Part shown: one piece after another, positions 10,580-21,548 of the stretch
Layout: the number at the start of each line of letters is the position of its first letter
Numbering within the stretch: position 1 is the first letter of the stretch
From: Sphaerulina vaccinii
Taxonomy: Eukaryota > Ascomycota > Dothideomycetes > Mycosphaerellales > Mycosphaerellaceae
Direction: 5' to 3'
DNA: 64,000 bases
NCBI GenBank assembly: GCA_022570795.1
Contig: JAKUDP010000014.1
Location: forward strand, 992,001 to 1,056,000
Made by a program: the position numbers and the translations under genes
The notes under the pieces: model-generated
The model's input: the letters and a program-made list of their open reading frames with translations, nothing else
What the model was told of the DNA's origin: nothing
The model's database searches: none

Positions 10580-13150
10580 ATGTCGCGCTTTTCGCGAGGA
10601 CGAGCTGCTTCGCCCTACGACGACAACGTCTTCGCGACTGCCACCGAGACGAGCTTTCAGGAACAAGACTTGCTGCACTCGACACCGCAGCGCGACGCGT
10701 TCCCGCTCCACTACGACCAGCACCCCTCGCCCTTGCGATCCAGAGACGGCGGCGACAATCAGGACACGCTGGGCAGCACGGAAATGTCCATTGAGCTGGG
10801 ACGAGGCGTCAAGCGCTCGCAGCAGCACGACTTTGCTGACATGTCGTCAAATGCCGTCTTTAGCTTCGAGCACACGCCGCCGCTCCAGTCGCGGACCAAC
10901 AGTCAGCGTCAGCCAGAAAGTGCCCTGAGGAAGCAAGCCTCAGTGCGAAGAGCCACAGAATCAGCTAGAGCGAATGATGCTCTCAAGAGGACCAACACCG
11001 GCCGAACCGTGTCGGAGACACTGCCTCGACGTCAAGCTGAGAACGAGCCTGTCCAATCCACGGCCACCTTCACATTGCGAGGATCTCGCTTTGCTGGTGT
11101 GCGGCAAGTCTCGTCCCAATACAATGTGCCTAGACATTACAGTGCTGAGGGCGGCCTTGAGCATACAAATCACACACCACGAAGAGCTGCAGCTGGAAAT
11201 CCTACTGTGCAGTCCGCGACCTATACTTCCGGCCAATCGTTCATGCTACCAGATCTACCGAACATCACAGAGCTCGTATCGGGCAGGAACGAGGGCACAC
11301 CGCTGGTGAAGCGTACGACGACTTCTCGGACACGCTTCGTCTCTGGCACTCATCGGGCTGTCAACGCTCTGTCCGTTCCACAAGACGAGCAAGCCATATT
11401 CGCATCTCTACAAGTGCTAGGCGATAGAGTCGCTCAGCTGGAACTAGAGAAAAGCGAGGCGCAGAAGCATGTCGAGGAATACCAGCACGAGGTTGTCGAA
11501 TTGAGGGAGCAACTCGGTGGGCAGCGGCCAGACAGTGGCATCGGGTCAGAAGATGATGACACTGCGCAATTGGCACGTTCGGACAGGGCGAGGTTACAGG
11601 CAAAGATCACAACCGCCGAGGAAAGACTGCACAGATCTGAGCGGAAATTGAGCGTATCCGAAATCACTGTCACTCGCGTCAGCAAAGAACGCGATCATCT
11701 GATTCAACAACTGGCTGCTGCCTTCTTCACAAACGAGGAGCTAGAGAAGGAGAATGAATCTTTCCGATCAAGTATTGACGATGTGCTCGCGGAGAATGAC
11801 AACCTGAAAGCTCGGCTACAAGAAATTGAGGAACAGAACGCCCACTTGCGAGTTGAGCTTGAGAATCGAAGGTCGACTCAACCGCAAGAAGCGACCATAT
11901 CGCGCGAAGCGAGTCGACGACGGTCAGGAAGTAACGTCAGGCATGAGGACATTGCAGATGGCCTTACGATAAACAGCACTGTTCGTAGCAGGAGGCAAAG
12001 CCAAGACGTGTTCGAGGATCTCCGTGGCCGCAGTAGCCGCCAGCTCAACGACACAGCGAAGCAGAGTCTTGCATCGAGAGTACAGCGCGAGATTCAGAAG
12101 CAAAGAGCTGCAGCTTTGTCAACAGCACGAGACTCACATAACGGCGGCGAGTCCACTCATCCGCGCTCACGATCAAGATCAAGATCACAGCACCAAAGTC
12201 GGCAAAGCATGATGGACCAAGACACTACTAGGTCCAGGCGTGCTGCGTCGTCTACCCGGAGAGATCCGTGGTTCACTGCAGAAGCTACAAATCAGTCTCA
12301 GCAGTCTTCGAAATATGTCCAGAGGTTTGAGGAAGATCTCACTCAACTCACAGATATCGATTCTATCGATGTAGCAGACTTGCGCCGCAAGCTCGAGGAT
12401 GAAATGCGAGCTAGGCATCGCAAGCAGCCTGTCCGGGCTCAAAGTGAAGCAAATCTCACTGCGCGTTCCACCACGCAGCACTCCATCACGCGCAAATCCT
12501 CACTGAGGGATGTCACTGCCGGCGCCATCGATAGCATTGTTCCAAATGGTCACACTAAAACAGTCCGAGTGCAATCGCCACACACTGCAGATGAGATTTC
12601 TCACTCTGGTCACGACGACATGTCCTCGTTCAGCAACATGAGCCGCCGCCGGCGACGTTCCTCAGCAAGTGAAGGTCTCACATCGGCCTTTATAATTCCA
12701 GACATCACTGTTGCTGTGGACCCAGTCTCCATGCCCGTCCCCGTCACCGATCGACCAGCGTACAATCCTGACGCTTCAAACATGACCGTCCGTCCGTCAC
12801 AGAGCCCGGTACTTGCTCTGTCGACCGTCGTCAAGCACCTCGAGGACGAAATTGCTCAACTCAAAGCTAAACGCGACATTGAGAACAAAGCGTACACTGC
12901 GCATGATCCGGCACTGGGCAAGCGTGCTCGTCTTGCTTGTGTGGAAAGGATCGATAGCTTGACAAAGGAGATCGAGAAGAGAAGTGACCAGGTGTATGCG
13001 CTGTATGATGTTTTGGAGGCACATAAAGATGAGGTAGTGCAGAAGCAGGCGGCAACAGCTGATGATGCTGGGGATGAGAGCGAACTTGGATTTGAAGGCT
13101 TCAGCGAGATTGCCAACAGCGAGGATGAGAGCAGAGAGCTTAGGATTTGA
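10580..13150 (+). CDS. Cep57/Ppc89-like spindle pole body protein
   Basis: Single-exon protein of 856 residues. Ppc89-type proteins are coiled-coil scaffolds of the fungal spindle pole body, and Cep57 is the animal centrosome relative. Blocks seen: a first coiled coil near residues 270-315 (FASLQVLGDRVAQLELEKSEA), which resembles the Cep57/Ppc89 localisation region; a long heptad region to about residue 470; Arg/Ser-rich linkers (an SRSRSRSQ run near residue 530); and a C-terminal coiled coil (LSTVVKHLEDEIAQLKAKR through RIDSLTKEIEKRSDQVYALYDVLEAH) typical of the Cep57 microtubule-binding region. The ATG at 10580 (MSRFSRGRAAS) is the first methionine codon; the frame stays open upstream only through a GTG. 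Family call from motif memory; direct function not shown. Confidence 0.8.
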   Translation: MSRFSRGRAASPYDDNVFATATETSFQEQDLLHSTPQRDAFPLHYDQHPSPLRSRDGGDNQDTLGSTEMSIELGRGVKRSQQHDFADMSSNAVFSFEHTPPLQSRTNSQRQPESALRKQASVRRATESARANDALKRTNTGRTVSETLPRRQAENEPVQSTATFTLRGSRFAGVRQVSSQYNVPRHYSAEGGLEHTNHTPRRAAAGNPTVQSATYTSGQSFMLPDLPNITELVSGRNEGTPLVKRTTTSRTRFVSGTHRAVNALSVPQDEQAIFASLQVLGDRVAQLELEKSEAQKHVEEYQHEVVELREQLGGQRPDSGIGSEDDDTAQLARSDRARLQAKITTAEERLHRSERKLSVSEITVTRVSKERDHLIQQLAAAFFTNEELEKENESFRSSIDDVLAENDNLKARLQEIEEQNAHLRVELENRRSTQPQEATISREASRRRSGSNVRHEDIADGLTINSTVRSRRQSQDVFEDLRGRSSRQLNDTAKQSLASRVQREIQKQRAAALSTARDSHNGGESTHPRSRSRSRSQHQSRQSMMDQDTTRSRRAASSTRRDPWFTAEATNQSQQSSKYVQRFEEDLTQLTDIDSIDVADLRRKLEDEMRARHRKQPVRAQSEANLTARSTTQHSITRKSSLRDVTAGAIDSIVPNGHTKTVRVQSPHTADEISHSGHDDMSSFSNMSRRRRRSSASEGLTSAFIIPDITVAVDPVSMPVPVTDRPAYNPDASNMTVRPSQSPVLALSTVVKHLEDEIAQLKAKRDIENKAYTAHDPALGKRARLACVERIDSLTKEIEKRSDQVYALYDVLEAHKDEVVQKQAATADDAGDESELGFEGFSEIANSEDESRELRI

Positions 13151-13444
13151 AGGACGGCAGTTGCACTTTGGTCTTATGATATGCTCAAGCATTGATAGCG
13201 CATTTGGCGAGGAGTCTGGGCTGTAATGGGCGGTCTTTGTCGGTATGAATGCATTGAACGATCACAGTGCTGGGAGAATGGTCATTCTGTCCGTTCGTCA
13301 TCACGTTTCTCATTTCTCCTAGTCCGAAGTGCTATCCGATTGTGACTGATATGGACTCTTACTTCCACCGTGCGTAAAAGTGATATACTTCTCAAACATT
13401 GCGTAAGCTCTGTGCTAACTCTGCTGTACAGAGATCAAGTGTCT

Positions 13445-14443
13445 TTACGGCTTCGTGCAGCTCTCATCCTCTTTTACCTGTCCGGGCTGTTGTTCTTCTG
13501 GAGATGCACCTTTCTTCGGAGGTTGCTTTGCTCCTGAGAGACTGGCCGACACACTTCCAGGTACCGCAAACTCCTTTGCAGCTATGGAAAGCAACGCGCG
13601 CAGTGTGTAATAGGCATCATTACCAGCGTTGTGAAAATGCTCGGCCGGGATCTCTAGTGCGGTCAATAAGTTTCGCAAACTAGGTCTCTGCTTCTTCGAC
13701 GTTGCCGCGATGGACTGGGTGTCGATCTTGAGGTTAATGTTGGCCATATCAAGGGCATCGATTCCCAGCAGGCTCAAATACGCAATATCGTTCTTGAGAG
13801 CATGGCCTACCAGAACGACATTGGGCTTGTTCAGCTGAGCTTTGCCGCTTGGATTCTCGAAGATCGATGTGAGAACTGTGGTAGCATCTGGCAGTTTGAG
13901 CCATGTACTCTCACCAAAGGCAAAGGCTTCTGGATTGCCTTTGGAGAAGCGTCCGTTACGAAGATGGCGATGTTCGTCGATGCCTAAAAGTAGTAGGTAG
14001 AAGGGTTAGCAAAGATCTGTGAAAACACAGGTTGTCTCAATCAACGTCTGTCCTCAAGCTCAGCACCCGAGTGAGCGAGAGCTTGGTGAGACACATAATT
14101 GAGCGCATGCCTTCTATCTACTACTTTGCTTACGGTAGTGCGAGGCTTGTATATATGATGCCCATGATTCTGAATTACCGGCTGGCAGCTATGTATTGCG
14201 TTAGTATATGATCAATCAGAGAGTTGACGACTGACATGGACTTACACTGCATATATCCCGTGAGTCGACATAGGATAACCCAATTTCGGTGACCTTCTTA
14301 TGGTCGAACTCATATGCTTCACAGTCAACGGAAAGGAGTATGGTGTCCCGGAGCTCCTCGGTGAGAACCACCTTGTTGAGGCCGACGATGGTATGCAGCT
14401 GCTTCAAGCTGGCCGTGGGCACATTTCGCATACCCTTGCTCAT
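13445..14443 (-). CDS. Gfd2/YDR514C-like DEDDh exonuclease-fold protein
   Basis: Spliced protein of 263 residues in three exons (minus): 14443-14246, 14188-14134, 13983-13445. Intron 1 (57 nt) has GTAAGT, TACTAAC and CATAG signals; intron 2 (150 nt) has GTAAGC, GCTAAC and TTTTAG. RNase-H-like DEDDh signatures are in order: Exo I LLSVDCEAYEFD (Asp and Glu), Exo II VVLVGHALKNDIAYL (Asp), Exo III HNAGNDAYYTL (His and Asp), so the catalytic set appears intact. DTQSIAATSKK precedes Exo III, as in the fungal Gfd2/YDR514C family, whose yeast member is linked to mRNA export. Substrate unknown. An in-frame TAG just upstream of the chosen ATG supports the start. The C-terminal 35 residues are low-complexity. 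The gene ends tail-to-tail with the SPB gene, 294 bp away. Confidence 0.85.
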
Positions 14444-15706
14444 GGACTACTCAAAAGCAGACGCTGCGCAGATAGTTCTAGTCCCTAGCCTTGTGTACTT
14501 TCTAGTCTTGTGTATCGGGAATCTTGCTACTAGTCGTCAGGTACTGGACCCGGAATGACTCGAGAAATGTGATGTCGAAGGTGAAGATGAAGGGGAAGGT
14601 GCATATACTCGAAGTTCACGAGGGCAGAATCATATATGGAGTACCCAGTATGCACGCGGGTAATAATTGGTGTTGTCAAATAGTCGAATGACGATGTTTT
14701 CAGACGTTCTGAGAATGTCGGTTTCTGCACTAAGTAGCAGCCACGACGATAGGCTTGCTCTTGGCTAGCACTTGGCTATTATTTTTGTCTCCGACGGCCA
14801 CTGCGTGGAGCTTCTTCTTTGCGCCTCCGGCGAGCTGTTCTGCATTGTTTTGGTTTGTATATGCGAATATCTCCAAACGAAAGTCTTGGCAAGTTGTAGA
14901 AAGTCAGGTGTGTAAATTTACGTATGCACGCGAAGACCACGGGGAAGCCAAGCAATGGAGAGGACACGCAGCACAGCGAGACGACGAGACGAGGCCGAGA
15001 CATGCAGAATCTGTGGTACACGTAGGAAAGAAAAGTCGGCGATGGTCTTGCCAGTATCCCAATAGATACTAGTATCATTGTACATAGATTCCTCTTCCAC
15101 GTACTCGACATCATTACCTCTATCACAAGCTCTGCCGTGAACCGCAGGGTCCGAGGCGTCGCAGGTGAACTAGGATCATACTGCTCTAGTACGAGTGAGG
15201 TAATCGGCCGTTCACCACACGAATCGCGCTAGCCTGTGCTCTACTTCTCTCCGAGCCTCGTGTCACGACTATTATAGCACTGTCCATACGGTACAACTTG
15301 CAAAGTCGCACTCTGTCTTCCACCATTTCATCCGCGTCCGCCTCCGAAAGAGAGGAAACGAGCACCCCAAGCGACAGAGACATTCGAGGACGCCACATTC
15401 GCACACGCCACGGGTCGACTTCTCCGACACCTCCTTGCTTAAAGACTCCATTGCCTCCGCCCAGCATTGGCAGTGGCATTGACCGGCGTTGTGCAGGACG
15501 ACTTGGTTCCTTTCTTCCCTGATCACCAGTTCTACATCACTACAGGTGCTGTCCAGCCCGCGAACACAGCAAAAGCGAGCGCCGCTGCGTTTCTCGGGTG
15601 CGTCTGCACACCCTGAAGCTCACAACCGCCCACAAGTCATTGACAGATACATACAGATCGACCCGCGCACCTTCTCGACCCTCTCTCTCTTCGCTGCGCG
15701 CCCGTG
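14444..15706. other. Intergenic region, divergent promoters
   Basis: 1,263 bp between the Gfd2-like gene (minus) and the membrane-anchored K/E-rich gene (plus). Open frames on both strands (minus 14779-15126; plus 15298-15522) overlap and are not family-like. The last 350 bp is rich in CT tracts as fungal leaders often are. No RNA gene was seen. Confidence 0.5.
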
Positions 15707-16921
15707 ATGGATACTGTCGCAAAATGGGCTGTGGTGGGTGCAGCAGTAGCGGCGGGCACCTGGTACTACACTTCCACAGGCAAGAAGGGCCAGAAGCCAA
15801 TTTCGGTGCAGGAAGTCAAGAAGGAGAGTAAGAAAGCTGCTCGCAAGGTACAGAACGCTGCGCAGAACTACGCAGACAAAGCCGTCAAGACTGTCGCCAA
15901 TGCCAGCACTGCGAAGTCGACCGACAACCAGGACACCACAGCACAGCCAGGGGCATCAAAGAAGCGCAAAGCCAACACACAGGCTGCCTTGCAGACGAGC
16001 GCTGCTCCTGTGTCCGGGAGGGACGATAAGGATGACGACGACGCCCAGTCCAACCGACAATTTGCAGAGCAAATGAGATTAGCCCAAAAGGGAGTCGATG
16101 TCAAGAAGACGGACAGAGGAGACACCCGGGTCAAGACCGTCAAGCCAAAGGGGCCTCAGGTCAGCTCACCTGCTCTGGACTCGAGCTCCTCGCAAGCTGA
16201 GGATGATCAGTGGTCGCCAGCTGCAGGCTCGTCAACACTCAAGTCCAGCGGCGTTGATGACATGCTGGAGAAGGAGGCACCAGGGCCAAACTCGCTACGT
16301 ATCACTGCGCCAACCCAGCCAATCAAGGAGCGAGTCCAAAAGCCCAAGAAGGAGGAAGTCGTTGAGACCAAGAAGCAGCGCCAGAACCGGAAGAAGCGCG
16401 AGGAGAGACAGGCTGCTGACGCCGAGGCTCAGGCGGCACAGAAGAAACTCGAAGAGCAGCAGCGTCGTACTGCGCGCATTGCGAGAGGCGAACCAGCCAA
16501 GAATGGTATTCCCATCGCACCAGCTCCAGTGGACAACCCTTGGAGCGAGTCCAACGCCCGGGCTGAGGCACAGGTGGTAACCTCAAGCAATCAGAATCAA
16601 CTGCTTGACACATTTGACGTCGAGTCCAACAGCAGCTCGAATGCTGGCGAGGGGAAAAGCACTGCTGCCACGTCCACCACAGATCAGGCACCTACGATCA
16701 CAAATGCCGAAGAAGGCGATTTCCAGAAGATCATTGAGGAGAGTAACCTCGAAGATGGATGGACCGACGTCAAGACTTCGAAGAAGGCGAGAAAGCAGCA
16801 GGTCAATGGCGATGTGACTCCCACACAGGCAGCGGCAGTCCCAAGCCAGACCAGCAAGAAGAGTGCCAAAGTCAATGGCAGGCCTACTGGCTTTGGTGCT
16901 TTGCAAGATGATGCGGAATAA
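15707..16921 (+). CDS. Conserved-looking protein, N-terminal membrane anchor plus K/E-rich coiled coil
   Basis: Single-exon protein of 404 residues that I do not recognise as a named family. Residues about 6-22 (KWAVVGAAVAAGTWYY) form one short hydrophobic segment, suggesting an N-terminal membrane anchor. The rest is hydrophilic: an Ala/Lys-rich helix, a Ser/Asp-rich linker, and a strongly charged coiled coil near residues 205-260 (KKQRQNRKKREERQAADAEA). A C-terminal block (IIEESNLEDGWTDVKTSKK) looks like a conserved peptide motif. The pattern of anchor plus lysine-rich arm recalls ER or ribosome-associated proteins, but this is only an analogy. The ATG at 15707 directly follows a GTG in frame and is the first methionine codon. 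Confidence 0.7.
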   Translation: MDTVAKWAVVGAAVAAGTWYYTSTGKKGQKPISVQEVKKESKKAARKVQNAAQNYADKAVKTVANASTAKSTDNQDTTAQPGASKKRKANTQAALQTSAAPVSGRDDKDDDDAQSNRQFAEQMRLAQKGVDVKKTDRGDTRVKTVKPKGPQVSSPALDSSSSQAEDDQWSPAAGSSTLKSSGVDDMLEKEAPGPNSLRITAPTQPIKERVQKPKKEEVVETKKQRQNRKKREERQAADAEAQAAQKKLEEQQRRTARIARGEPAKNGIPIAPAPVDNPWSESNARAEAQVVTSSNQNQLLDTFDVESNSSSNAGEGKSTAATSTTDQAPTITNAEEGDFQKIIEESNLEDGWTDVKTSKKARKQQVNGDVTPTQAAAVPSQTSKKSAKVNGRPTGFGALQDDAE

Positions 16922-18044
16922 GCCATGGTCTTTGCATTGGCCGGCATCTTTCCGTGCCTTGTGTTGAGGGCGAGCATACATTGCACTATCCCATTAAACA
17001 GCCATGATCGAGGAGTGGCGATTGGTTCTCTTCTGACTCACTTTGCTTGAACGGTTCTCAAGCATGATGGCGTTTGAGCGTTTTTTTTTCTGTAGTCATC
17101 GTTGCGAGAAGTTTGGAAGAAAAGAAAATGGCGTGAGCAGAAGCAGAAGCAGATGCTGCGCATAGACAGAGCGCAACTTGCAGAAAGCAGCAGTAGGTTG
17201 GATGTCACCACAGGTCTATGGCATCCAGTCTTGTATTGGAACACGCTTGCATTGAAAAGGCAAGGAGGGAGACATGTAGCATCTCCGGAAACCAAACCAA
17301 ATGCAAAAAGGCTATACAGATTGTGGCAGCATAACGGAGGCATCCATAGCCACCAAATGAGTGCTTACCGGCGTTTTCAGCAGTAGCTTGTCTTGGACCC
17401 ACCATCGTTGTGAAGAAGCCGCAGTGTCTGTGTTAGTGATATAGTATAAGACTACCATATGTAAAGTAGAAGCTGTCGGCAGCATATGAGAGGCGGAGTA
17501 ACAGCAAAAGCTGACAGCGCCATTGAAGCATTGTTGGGTAGATGCAATTCAAGGCGCAAATACGAGAGCATTGTGTAATTGTGCAGTATTCTTTGTTGTG
17601 GTTCATCTTCAACCGGATATGACAGGGTTGTCGGTGATCTGCAGTGTGGAAGGCCACTTGTTAGTACAGAAATAGAGTCTCTCCCCACTACATCTCCCCT
17701 TACATCAGAGTCGCATCCACCGAATAGTCCATTTCGTCTCTATCTACTCTTCCACAAGCAACTGTCCAGCTCGAGCGAGGACAGCAGCCTGTGCCACCCA
17801 ACTGCTGAAAGAGACCGAGACGACACTCCTTTCACCAGAAGACAGCCCCTCGAAACAAAGTGAGGACAGCTCGAGTGCAAGCTGTTCTTTACCAGTGGCA
17901 GCTACCACAAACGATATATTCGACCTTCGCAAGCTGCAAGTGCGACCTACCACACTCTCGAATAGTCAAAACCACGACTACTAGCTCCTCTCCTCTCGCC
18001 ACTGAGCCTCACAACGCACTCTACAACAGACTGGGCAGTGCACA
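16922..18044. other. Intergenic, 3' flank and SURF4/ERV29 promoter
   Basis: 1,123 bp without a supportable gene. It contains a T9 tract at 17081-17089 and, from about 17690 to 18044, a pyrimidine-rich stretch likely to be the promoter and leader of the cargo-receptor gene. Short ORFs (17102-17386 plus; 17433-17657 minus) lack family features. Confidence 0.5.
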
Positions 18045-19095
18045 ATGGCTCAGATTCGAGGAACGGCAGGTTACCACCTCGGCAACAACAACGGAGGCAT
18101 GATGAACAATAACTTCGGCGGCGGGCCCTCATCGTCCTCAGCGACCAACGACCCATCACCCCTCGACGCCATCCGCGAGCAAACGAGTAAACTGGAAGAT
18201 TTGCTAGACACCTATTCGGACCCGATCAAGCCGTACTTGCCAGCAATCGGACGTTTCCTCATCGTCGTGACGTTCTTAGAAGATGCGTTGAGGATTATGA
18301 CTCAGTGGAGTGATCAGTTGGAATATTTGCATACATATCGATACAGTGAGTACCATCACATACTCGGAATGGGGTGGGAATGGAAATGCTGACTAGGATT
18401 GTGATTGACAGTGCCATGGGGAATCAACCACCTATTCCTAATCATCAACGTACTCGCCATGACCGCCTCTTCCATCCTAATTATCGCACGCAAATACTCC
18501 GAGTACGCCGTAGGAGGTCTCATTGGAGTCGTTGTAACGCAAGCACTCGGCTACGGACTCATCTTCGATCTCAACTTCTTCCTGCGCAACTTGTCCGTAA
18601 TGGGAGGTCTGATCATGGTTCTCTCCGATAGCTGGGTGAGGAAGAAGTTCGCCCCTGCAGGTCTGCCTACATTGGATGAGAAGGACAGAAAAATGTACTT
18701 CCAGCTCGCTGGTAGAGTACTGCTCATCTTCTTGTTCATTGGATTTGTGTTTGCGGGAGAATGGAGCTTTGGGAGAGTGGTGGTTATTGTCATTGGTCTT
18801 GTGGCCTGTGTCATGGTGGTTGTGGGTTTCAAGGCGAAGTGGAGTGCGATTGTGCTTGTGATGATTCTGAGTGTGTTTAACATTTTGGTGAACAACTTCT
18901 GGACAGTAAGTACAACTCTACTCATGCGGCTGGATTATGCTAATCAGATTGCTACAGCTACACCCACATCACCCACACAAGGATTTCGCCAAATACGATT
19001 TCTTCCAAATCCTATCCATTGTCGGTGGTCTGCTTCTCTTGGTCAACATGGGTCCGGGACAGGTCAGCTTTGACGAGAAGAAGAAGGTCTACTAG
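18045..19095 (+). CDS. ERV29: SURF4/Erv29-type COPII cargo receptor
   Basis: SURF4/Erv29 proteins are multi-span ER membrane receptors that load soluble secretory cargo into COPII vesicles. Exons 18045-18345, 18412-18905 and 18958-19095, introns of 66 and 52 nt, give 310 residues. Several hydrophobic helices are visible (FLIVVTFLEDALRI, PWGINHLFLIINVLAM, YAVGGLIGVVVTQALGYG, VLLIFLFIGFVFAG, VVVIVIGLVACVMVVVGF, ILSIVGGLLLLVNMGPG). The family block DFAKYDFFQILSIVGGLLLLV lies in the last exon, and the protein ends EKKKVY, a dilysine KKxx retrieval signal exactly at the C terminus. A Gly/Asn-rich N-terminal tail precedes the first conserved helix. The splice after YRY gives an M at the junction before PWGINH, consistent with family alignments I recall. 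Confidence 0.95.
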
Positions 19096-19393
19096 ATGAC
19101 GAATATGAGGTGCTGAGACAGCACTCAAAGTATGAATTATGTCTCGGAATGCGACACCGAGATACCCGGTCGTTGGCTGCAGTTGGACACAACGAGAAGA
19201 AGATAAGAAGAAGCAGGGAAAACAACGCAGCTTGAGATGCTGCGTTAATGCACCCATGGAGCACGCCAGGTGGTAGATGGATACAATCAAGTAAAAGCTC
19301 TGCATACAACTACCGCCCATTGTGGAAGATCTCGGCCATGAAGTGAAGTGAAATCCGTTCTGTGAGTATGTGACAGGGACTCGCACGCTTAGT

Positions 19394-21334
19394 CTAACTC
19401 CCATGCGAAGCACCACTCTTCCTACGACTTCTATGCCCAGTATCCTCACCCTCATCAGCCATATAAGCAGGCTGTGGAGGCAGCGCGATCAAAGCTTCCT
19501 TCTCAGCAAGACTAATTTCTCCAGCAGCATCAGCACCTCCTTTCTTCTTTGAAACATGCACCCAGGCCTCCGCAAGCGCATTCTCAACAGCCATTCTCAT
19601 TTTCAAAGCACAAAGACTAGGCCAAACACATCTCTCACCCTTCAAGATCCAAAAATCCACCTCTTCTTTCGATGGGTTCTTGAGCATGCGTCTCCAATCC
19701 GTGATAGTCAATTCCGGCACGAGAGTGAATTTATCTCCTTGGATTCTTTCATCGCTGAGGATACGGCTGATATTCGCTGGGAGAATACCAAACATGTCGG
19801 CAAGTCCGAGAGTGTGTTTTAGTAGGCCTGTTAGTAGACGTGGAAGCCAGCTTCGGTCTTGGCCGCGTACGTAGGGTAGGGAGGGTTGGATGAATGGTGC
19901 GAGGTAGGGACGTGCTTGGCAGATTATGAAGTGTTCTACGTTGAACTGTTGGCGTAATCTTCGAGTTGGATGGTCCCGAGCGAGACGAGGTCCGGTCCTT
20001 TGAGAAGAAGGAATGGTTTCGTGGGTTGGTGTGGTGATGGTTATGGTTTCGATGCTTCCATCGGGATTCTTTGAGAGTAGATAGATTGGTGTTCTGCTCT
20101 TTTGGTAGACGATGTTGGTGACGTGTGATATCATGGCTGCGGAGCGTACGAGCACGTTCGGTGCAGTGAGGTGGTTCATGAGACTCGGGATCTCTTCAGT
20201 CGGCGGCGAGACGACGATATTGAGTATGAAACCAGTACGTTGGTAGGCTTCGGCAAATGTGATGTCTCCCACGTTGGCTCTGATGCACTCATTGAGCACA
20301 TCTGGATCGAGGAGAAAGCCTTCCATGGCTAGTCTTTCGATTCTGCGCCCAAGTATGTTGAACCAGTTCGGCAGTATACCAGTTGGAGCATCCTTGCCAA
20401 CGAGCTCCAGCTCTTCAGCGTTACGTCTCTTGGCTTCAGATGATGATGCTGCGAAAGCAGATAGATCAAGCCTCTCTCCGGACAGCAAAGCTGGTAGCTC
20501 TTCTCTGGTATGTATGCCTACGAGTGCGGCCATGAGGGCTCCAGTAGCAGTGCCAACAATCACTCTAGGTAAACAGTCCTCTTGTAGCAGCGCCTTGACA
20601 ACACCAAGATGACAAAGACCAAAGATGGAGCCACCTTGTAGCATGAGGGCAGAGTGTCCAAAGGTCTGTTTAGCGTCATGGATATTATCGATCAACTCCT
20701 GGGTGCTCAATTTGCCATCCCTCGTAATCTCATGGGTAGCAGACTTGGCGACTGTATCAATACTATCGACTGTCACATCCACATATAGATGAATATTCTC
20801 CTTGGTGCTGGCATACGTCTTGTCGTAAAGTCCCAGCTTAGTGATGCCGTACATGTTTCTGAACAGTCCATGCCGTAAGTAGGATGTCAAATCGGGTATG
20901 TCCTCGTCCCTGCGCTTGAAGTAGAGGTTTCTTCTACGCTCCTCGAGCAGGCGGAAGTCGTATCTTGAGTCGATAGGATTGACTCGCCATCGGTATGCAT
21001 TGGGCAGACTGTCCACTAAAATAATCAGACCTGTCAGTGCTATCTACTAATGACGAAGGAATGATCAAGTCAAGGACATGCTCACATGCTTCCGCTGCTT
21101 CAAGCCATTCTTCGTAGTTCGTGGCTGTCTTGATCTTGTTCAGCAATGTATCCTTCGCTGGCTTGCGTCGTGACCATGCAATGATATGCTGAGCATGCCG
21201 TTAGTGAAAAGTGGTCTCCAGCACGATTCAGCATATCCACTTACACTGGTCCATGTCTGCACGATATCCGATATGGTAAGCAGTATGGCAAGAAACAGCC
21301 GCGACCACGTATCAGTCTTGTAACGTGGCGCCAT
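19394..21334 (-). CDS. Patatin/DUF3336 lipase-like protein with GTATG in place of GxSxG
   Basis: Protein of about 604 residues in exons (minus) 21334-21245, 21188-21086 and 21015-19394, introns of 56 and 70 nt. An N-terminal hydrophobic segment (RLFLAILLTISDIVQTW) precedes a DUF3336 region (NYEEWLEAAEALDSLPNAYRW) and a patatin domain, as in yeast Tgl3/4/5 triacylglycerol lipases and lysophospholipid acyltransferases of lipid droplets. The oxyanion-loop equivalent reads LQGGSIFGLCHLGVVKALL. The nucleophile elbow reads VIVGTATGALMAAL: the expected Gly-x-Ser-x-Gly is Gly-Thr-Ala-Thr-Gly, so the catalytic serine is missing. The usual DGS...DLP dyad block before FNV-HFI is also altered (ARDHPTRRLRQQFNVEHFI; a DGSI lies upstream). 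This may be a pseudo-lipase subfamily or a different chemistry. It converges on the SURF4-type gene and diverges from NUP84. Confidence 0.85.
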
Positions 21335-21478
21335 CTGGTGTTATGCTGTGTTTTTGGAACATGTTTGTTCTACATTGTAAGTTGCCTCTCAGCCAAGGTG
21401 AAGTAGCAGTGATGTTGCCGAAAGTGGGCATGTGAAGAGAGAACAGCCACCAGCCACACGCCAAGTGGAGCTCTCTCG

Positions 21479-21484
21479 ACGCGT
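21479..21484. promoter_or_regulatory. ACGCGT hexamer in the NUP84 / patatin-like divergent promoter
   Basis: Perfect ACGCGT ending 64 bp before the NUP84 ATG, inside a 214-bp promoter shared with the patatin-like gene. It is a candidate MBF (G1/S) site by comparison with yeasts; a lone hexamer is weak evidence. Confidence 0.3.
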
Positions 21485-21548
21485 TTGACAACTTTGTTTC
21501 TACCGGCTGCATCGAAGCACATGTCAGACACATATCCAATACTTGAAG

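Noticed and set aside
13802..13987. Plus-strand frame of 61 codons within the Gfd2-like gene
   Set aside because: It is antisense to the Exo II exon of the DEDDh protein, which has strong motif support on the minus strand.
14779..15126. 115-codon minus-strand frame
   Set aside because: Intergenic, basic low-complexity composition, no splice or family support.
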